A stretch of DNA of 64,000 bases, taken from Stenogyne calaminthoides. Taxonomy: Eukaryota; Streptophyta; Magnoliopsida; Lamiales; Lamiaceae. The position numbers were made by a program, and so were the translations under genes. The DNA lies in NCBI GenBank assembly GCA_037126765.1, contig JBBCBC010000002.1:47496889-47560888 (forward strand), written 5' to 3'. Positions 58,253-64,000 of the stretch are shown piece by piece (position 1 is the stretch's first letter; each line of letters opens with the position of its first letter). The notes below the pieces were generated by a model. It saw only the letters and a program-made list of their open reading frames with translations. It made no database searches and had not been told where the DNA came from.

Positions 58253-59635
58253 ATATTTGGGCCAAACTGTTGGGCTTTACTTTGATATGTTCTATTCTTA
58301 CTTTTGTGTTAGTTTGATTGTTAAGGGCCTTAAGGCGGGCCGACAAATTAATAGGACTTGTTATCGCGGATAATTAATGAATTTATCTATCTCCCCAAAA
58401 GGGAGAGTATGTATATCTCTCTAAATTAATGGAACAATATTTAAATATAGTTATTTATTTATTATTATAAATATATTTTTCTATTATAACGTGAATTATA
58501 ATAAAAAAAATCATTTTTTGATTGTGAAGCAGTACGCTTTTTATGGAAATATGTTTTTTTTTAAGCATAACTCTTTTCTTTTTGGGAAACGAAGTGAGCA
58601 ATTGTGGAAGACGAATTTGGCCATGATTTCAAATAACCTATACTTTTCTCACACAAATTATATATATAGAAAAACTTGTTCTCAATGATATTCTGTAAAA
58701 TAATTGTCAATTTGTTGATATGAATTTGGGAAGATTTCAATCATTTGACAAAATTCACGGAAGTTTTGTGATTGACCCGGGAACATACACATCTAATTAT
58801 TTATGAAAAATATTAAAACAGTTCATTATGTAGGGAGGATGTTACATATTATCAATCAGAAAATCTATTTTAAAAAAAATAGTATGCAGGAGCGAGTTTT
58901 TTAAAATTATTAGATTTGAAAATTTTGTTTAATACATATTAAAATGTATGTTTATTCGGAACTATAGAATTTGATTTCACTGAAATGTCAATATTGCAAT
59001 AAATATGTTAGTGTTGATTAATATAATAATATAAATTGGTTTCATATTATATAAATAAGATTGTGGAAATTGTGCATGTAATGTATAGATGAAGTGTATT
59101 AAAAATTGTTATACAACAGAAGGCGAGATAAACTAAAACTTAGATGAAATTAATATTAATATATTTTAATATTAGACAGTCTATATATAATTAAATAATA
59201 TAACGAGGAATGCCAAAATCCCAATCCTTTGTTCTCATCCTACCATTATTATACAATACTTGTCACTATGAAGTATGAACACATTTTTGTTCTAATGTAA
59301 TAATAATGATTTAATAATATAGATATGCATTCAAGTGCACTGGAACTTATAATGCATTTTAGAATTATGTAATTTGTTATATTGAAGATATAAACTTGTT
59401 TATATTGAACTGTGCAATTATTTTTTACTGTTCAATGTAAACAAGCTGAATCTTTTAATATAATACTCCCTCCATCTCATTCTTTAAGTCAATTTTGTCA
59501 GTTTTTTTGTCCCAATCTTTAAACCATATTTCCTAAAATGAAAATACACTTTATCACTTTATCACTTCACTTTACCATATAAAATACTAATAAACAATTT
59601 TTTCTACCTTCAACTACCATTGGTGCTATATGCAC

Positions 59636-59674
59636 ATTTGTGCGATTTGACAAGTTTAGTCAAATCGCACAAAT
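59636..59674. repeat. Perfect 16-bp palindrome with 7-nt loop
   Basis: ATTTGTGCGATTTGAC, loop AAGTTTA, GTCAAATCGCACAAAT. It lies inside AT-rich DNA downstream of the Stowaway-like end. Confidence 0.75.
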
Positions 59675-60021
59675 GATAAGGTGATAATTGAGTTATTGTA
59701 ATTTTTTTCCTTTTATTATTTAGATGGTTTATTGTATTTTTTTTCCTTTTATTATTTAGTTTATTGTGTTGTATATGTAATGTAAGATAAGATAATTAAT
59801 TAATTAGGTAAAAATATTCTAATTATTTTTAAAAAATATGCAGTCATATATGAAGGCTTAGTTGTTTTATTAAAATTATATTACTTGTTTAGGGTTGAAA
59901 GTATTAGTTGTTTCATTCAAAAGTATTAGTTGTTTAGATTTGAATTTATTAGTTATTTCATTTAAAAATATTTATTGTTTCATTGAAAGACATCAATAAA
60001 CAAGAAAAACACATCTTGACG

Positions 60022-60085
60022 GTGTATTATGTTACATATGGTTTTAGAAATTTTCAAATCGGGGCATAATATAATATAATATTTT
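60022..60085 (+). repeat. 64-bp direct repeat, copy 1
   Basis: Identical by eye to 60295-60358 (GTGTATTATGTTACATATGG to the ATAATATAAT run); AAGAGGTA recurs just after both. Confidence 0.8.
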
Positions 60086-60294
60086 TTTTTTTTTTTTTGA
60101 AGAGGTATAATTTTCATAATTGATGCAATTATTGTTAAACTATTTACTCTTAATTTCAATGATTGGCACCTGCACGAAATTACATTTGAAATTCCAATAA
60201 AAAAAAATTTGTTATTTTTTTATTTTTTGATTTTATGATTTTTTTTTCCGTTTTTTGTTTATATTTATTTTTTTTGCTTTATAATTTTTTGAGT

Positions 60295-60358
60295 GTGTAT
60301 TATGTTACATATGGTTTTAGAAATTTTCAAATCGGGGCATAATATAATATAATATTTT
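60295..60358 (+). repeat. 64-bp direct repeat, copy 2
   Basis: Second copy, 273 bp after the first. Confidence 0.8.
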
Positions 60359-60558
60359 ATTTTTTTTAAGAGGTAATATTGAAAAATATCAAACTTATCA
60401 TATGTAACATTTTAATAATTTTGAGAGTAATAATTCACAATTCACAATGTTTATAATATTACAGAAAATGTCATTACTCTTCACCCATATATACACAGAA
60501 GTCATATTCTTTCTAAAGTTTATACTACTAACCTCACAAATTTCTTTTTACATCATAC

Positions 60559-62560
60559 TTAAGCTTTACGTCGTTGTGCATCCAATTTGAATAATAAATC
60601 AGATAGTTCTATTCTACTTGTAAATTGACATTCTAAATTATATGCGATTGGATGACTGATAAATGAAACCGAATGGAGACATTGGCAAGACTTTGGATAA
60701 TCCCGAGATATCATTTCAGAATCGAAATTAAAGGTAAAAAAATTTAGTTATAATTAAACGGTTAAAATATATTATAAAAAAATAAACAAAAACAACAAAT
60801 AGTTTTTCTTACCAATATCCAATGTGAATTGTTGTACACGTTCCCTAACACCACCGTAAAAGTCGGAGGTGGTCGACATTCTTCCAAGGCAACGGGAGGA
60901 CAAAAAATCCCAAAGATGTCGAGAGAATGACATTATTTAAAACATTATAATAGGTTGCAACCAAGTATCCACAAATCAAAGGAAAAACTACTTATCTATT
61001 GAGGTTGGACCATCGAAGTGAGATAGAGTTTTCTTCAAGTCCCACATGGTTTTAATACCACCTAAAAACAAAGATTGTATAATTGTTTTCTTTTTGTTGA
61101 GCTCAAATAACATATTCATTCGCACTGCGCGCCCATGCGTCTTGGGTTTGGTAGATTGCGAGCGCAACAACTCTAAATCCACAATTTTCATCTCCAACCA
61201 CATCTATAAATGATTGAATATGTTCTCTCATAAAGGGAGCAAAGTCTTTCTCCACCATAGAACCTTTAAAATGGGACGGTGAGCTAAAACTATTCTAAAA
61301 ATCAGTCTTACTCTTTTGATTTGTTGTTTCTTTGGCGTTGATCCCATGATCCCTCCGGTTTTGAATTAGGAGTTTTTGGAGAATTTTGGTCGATTCGTCC
61401 TCATTGTATGAAAAGCTCATCCGACCAATCTTCTTCATATATGTGCTATTTCTACGACCTTCTTGTGGAATATCCTGATATGCATTAGTTCGCGTCACTC
61501 TCCCCTTACCCTTACCCTTTTTCTTTTGGTTCACTTTTGAAAAATTTGGAAGCGTTCTTCCATTTCTCCCAAAGTGAAGGTTCACGATCGGTGCTTTTAG
61601 GGTGCTTCTTTGTCTTTTTTTCATCTTTTGGAGGTTCAACAAAGTCTTCTTCCGTGGTTCGTGTCATCGAATAATTTTCTCCTCAGATATTATCGGTGGT
61701 AGAAATACGTGAAAAATCTATATTCAATGTTCTCCAATACACGCCAATACCCTCTATAGGATAGATTCGTTTGTTATCCACATACCAGAAATCTCAAGAA
61801 TGACATGGAAGACCATGAGTTCTCCTAAGATAATGGCCGCATAATTTTTCGCCTAGATTTTTATTCATTTTTGGAGAAGAAAAGGTCGAATGCCTTAAAC
61901 GTGATATTCGCTAGTTCTTTGTCGGAAGAGCACATTTTCTAACAAATCGGTCCTTGTCGGTTGGTTGGCACTAAACATCTACGCTTTTTTAATCTCGCAC
62001 AATTGCAGAATCGCATGACCGATGTAAAGGACGAAGACATTGTCAAATGAGAGATTGGCGTTGTCAAGATTTTTTTTTACCCCGTGATGCTCTTTGTTCA
62101 ACCCTACATTAATAATATTTTAAAATTTAAATAAATAAATTAAATATAATAGCTAATCTGAAAAGTAAAAAGATTGTAGGAGTACTGTTTGTCGTAGTTT
62201 TAGTGAAGGACCTCCAATCGAGATATGCTCCTACAATCCGGTCTCCATATTTCGAAGCCAAGTTTCTTCGCAATAGCTAATTAGTCCCGGGAATTTTTTA
62301 TACTTTTTTCCGCATGTATCTCCGATTCACTTCCCATTCTTCAATGTGGATATTTGAAATTGCCAAATTTCAATTACCTTTAAATTTATTAGCTTACATA
62401 TCATCAAATCCTTCATGTTTTATAGTCTTGAGTAGAACACATTGTTCTATGTGGCGCTGCGATAAATGTTTCTGCGATTCTGGAAAAATTTTGTCCACTA
62501 CACTCATCATCGCTAATGCCCTGTCCGTAACAACGACATTTGGCGTGTCATGCTCATACA
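60559..62560 (-). pseudogene. MULE transposase fused to an OTU-type domain, decayed and cut by an LTR
   Basis: Read on the minus strand. From the LTR at 62561: PNVVVTDRALAMMSVVDKIF...RHIEQCVL (62558-62397), the MULE transposase core with its catalytic-region Asp, followed by a stop. Then CGHYLRRTHGLPCH (about 61850-61695) and IYPIEGIGVYWRTLNID, the zinc-binding CG...RTHGLPC region, and STDREPSLWEKW with a Lys-rich tail. Next comes an OTU-like domain: FIDVVGDENCGFRVVALAI (about 61213) with the catalytic Asp..Cys box, a +1 shift to NMLFELNKKK...FDGPTSIDKW, YLVATYYNV, and NNSHWILV with a possible catalytic His near 60820. A last coding block ends at TAA 60559-60561. At least two stops and two shifts. 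MULE-OTU fusions occur in plant genomes; this one is dead. Confidence 0.72.
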
Positions 62561-64000
62561 TGTTGGGATTATACTGGAAAGTATGCTTTTTACTTTTGTA
62601 TAATCAAAACTGAATTTCGGACTTATTTACTGAAATAAATTGTTTATCACTGATGCTTTAAATATTATCGAATGTTACATATATTTATCGTGATAAATGT
62701 TCAATAAATCGTACGTGTTACATTGTAGTTAATTTAGTGATACCAGATCACAGAAGATTAAATTAACAGTCCCTTGTAACTAAAAGTAAACCATTCACGA
62801 CCTAGATGGAAATGAACAATCCATCGTGAAAGGTTGAAGTGTAAGGCTCAGATTGACTTGTCTTGACCAAGAGATTGCACTAGTGCATGACCGATGAATT
62901 TGAATATGACCTCTGAGGAGGACAAATTCTTTGAATCGAACAAGGAAGAATTAGACCTCAGTGGTTCGTTGTTTCTTAATCTTCATTCCTTAAATAGGAT
63001 TACTTGTGGTTGGTAACTATTGCTTTGACTTATCATGGGTAGAGAATCAACGAGATTCAATACTTTTTATCTTGGGCAATATTATTGGTCACATGTGATT
63101 GCTAAGATTTAATACGGAGAATCGTGTGCAAGTACGCTTGTTCGATTTGCCCCCTTGGGAGGTTCATAAGTTTTATCATACCAAATCTTGCAAGTGGAAT
63201 TAGTTTTTCAGATGGATAATAATGTTGAACCGTTTCTTCGACCAAGGACAAAAGATATTAATTAACGGAAAGTTATTTCAAAGGGCTTGAATTAATTAAT
63301 GGGCTAGATAATCTTAAACACGGAAATAATAACCGGAGCCATATTGATCGTAATATGGGTTAATGGATAGTGCAATATTAATTATGTAGTGGGACTAATT
63401 AATATTTATGGGCTTGAATAATATTGTGGCTCAATATTGATAATTCAATATCCATTGGAATGTCCAATCTTAATTCTCCTAAAGGCCCCTTAAGTAGCCC
63501 AACATATAGTCCAATAACTGAAAAAGGTGTTTAAAATAAAATAAATATTGTTGCTTATTTTTCTCAATTTTTTTCGAAATTTATAGATAAAAGAGGAGAA
63601 AGATTTTCTTTGAATTTTGTTATGGAATGAAGATATGTATTCTTGGAATACAAGATTATCTCATTAAATTCAAGAAATCTCCCACTTGGTTATTTATAAA
63701 GAAGAGTTCGAAATTTTTGAAAGATAAAGGGCAAGAAAGATTTTCTTGATTTTCTTGAAAAGATATTATGGAAGATATGTATTTCTTGAAATACAAGAAT
63801 ATCTCATAAATTCAAGAAGATCCAAATCTTGGATTCTTGCCTATTATTTTCGAAAATATCCCATAACAAAGAGTATGTGGGATTTTGTGGAATATTATAA
63901 TTATGGGAAAAAGAATATAGGAGATATATTCAAGATTTCTTGGAGATCAAGAAAAGATTTTCCCACATTGTTTTTTTTGCCACAATTTTCGACCACCTAT
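62561..64000 (+). mobile_element. LTR of the B/G copia family, cut by the window end
   Basis: Starts TGTTGGGATTATACTGG, preceded by ATACA (62556-62560, possible TSD). It aligns with the reverse complement of solo LTR G and, less closely, with the B LTRs. 1440 of an expected ~1845 bp are present, so it cannot be told whether it is a solo LTR or the 5' LTR of a full element. Confidence 0.85.
62728..62767 (+). other. Conserved bulged stem-loop in the right-hand LTR
   Basis: Same 40 bases as in solo LTR G: GTTAATTTA/TAAATTAAC outer stem, GTGAT/ATCAC inner stem, loop ACCAG, bulge AGAAGAT. Confidence 0.75.

Larger units (their letters stand above)
58253..60558. other. AT-rich intergenic DNA with repeats
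   Basis: No gene recognised. It holds a lone Stowaway-like left end (TA then CTCCCTCCATCTCATTC at about 59466) with no right partner, a long palindrome (59636-59674) and a 64-bp direct repeat (60022 and 60295). Confidence 0.5.

Noticed and set aside
62314..62613. 99-aa plus-strand ORF
   Set aside because: It is the shadow of the MULE transposase frame on the other strand and runs into the LTR.

Overview
This is nuclear DNA of a flowering plant, most likely a eudicot. It is AT-rich, has GT-AG introns, carries a UGT83-type glycosyltransferase and an atypical bHLH gene, and is filled with plant Ty1/copia and Ty3/gypsy retrotransposons. The species cannot be named from the sequence. Coordinates were counted by hand and may be off by a base or two.

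Left flank (1-11043). A UDP-glycosyltransferase gene is cut by the window start and carries a 1-base frameshift in exon 2. A 285-bp Mutator-type MITE with a perfect 9-bp target duplication follows, then gene-poor AT-rich DNA, a small intronless gene for an atypical (probably non-DNA-binding) bHLH protein (7496-7816), and a very AT-rich element with inverted arms of about 300 bp.

Centre (11044-57828). This block is one copia element (A; about 4.87 kb of its own sequence, 161-bp LTRs, TSD TAAAT) expanded to 46.8 kb by nested insertions. Copia B (about 9.05 kb, 1.85-kb LTRs, TSD GGTAC) sits in the gag of A. Inside B are solo LTR C (TSD GATTG, in B's 5' LTR), chromovirus-type gypsy D (about 5.66 kb, TSD GATGA, in B's leader) and Tat-type gypsy F (in B's gag). 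Tat-type gypsy E (11.84 kb, TSD TTTCC) sits in the 3' LTR of D, and solo LTR G (TSD CTCAA, minus orientation) sits in F. Removing each insert rejoins its host, and F without G (11.85 kb) is almost exactly the length of E. All pol genes carry stops or frameshifts.

E and F each carry, downstream of pol on the minus strand, two tandem antisense units. Each unit has a TATA box 120-155 bp before the ORF, and the long unit has a conserved 59-nt intron. Copies of the B/G LTR family share a bulged stem-loop whose outer stem differs between the two subfamilies by three compensatory base-pair changes.

Right flank (57829-64000). A Stowaway MITE and a diverged copy of the sequence left of the insertion come first, then gene-poor DNA, then a decayed minus-strand gene joining a MULE transposase to an OTU-type cysteine protease domain. 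That gene is interrupted by another B/G-family LTR running off the window. I found no convincing tRNA, rRNA or CRISPR features. The notable biology is the retrotransposon architecture, not a new host pathway.
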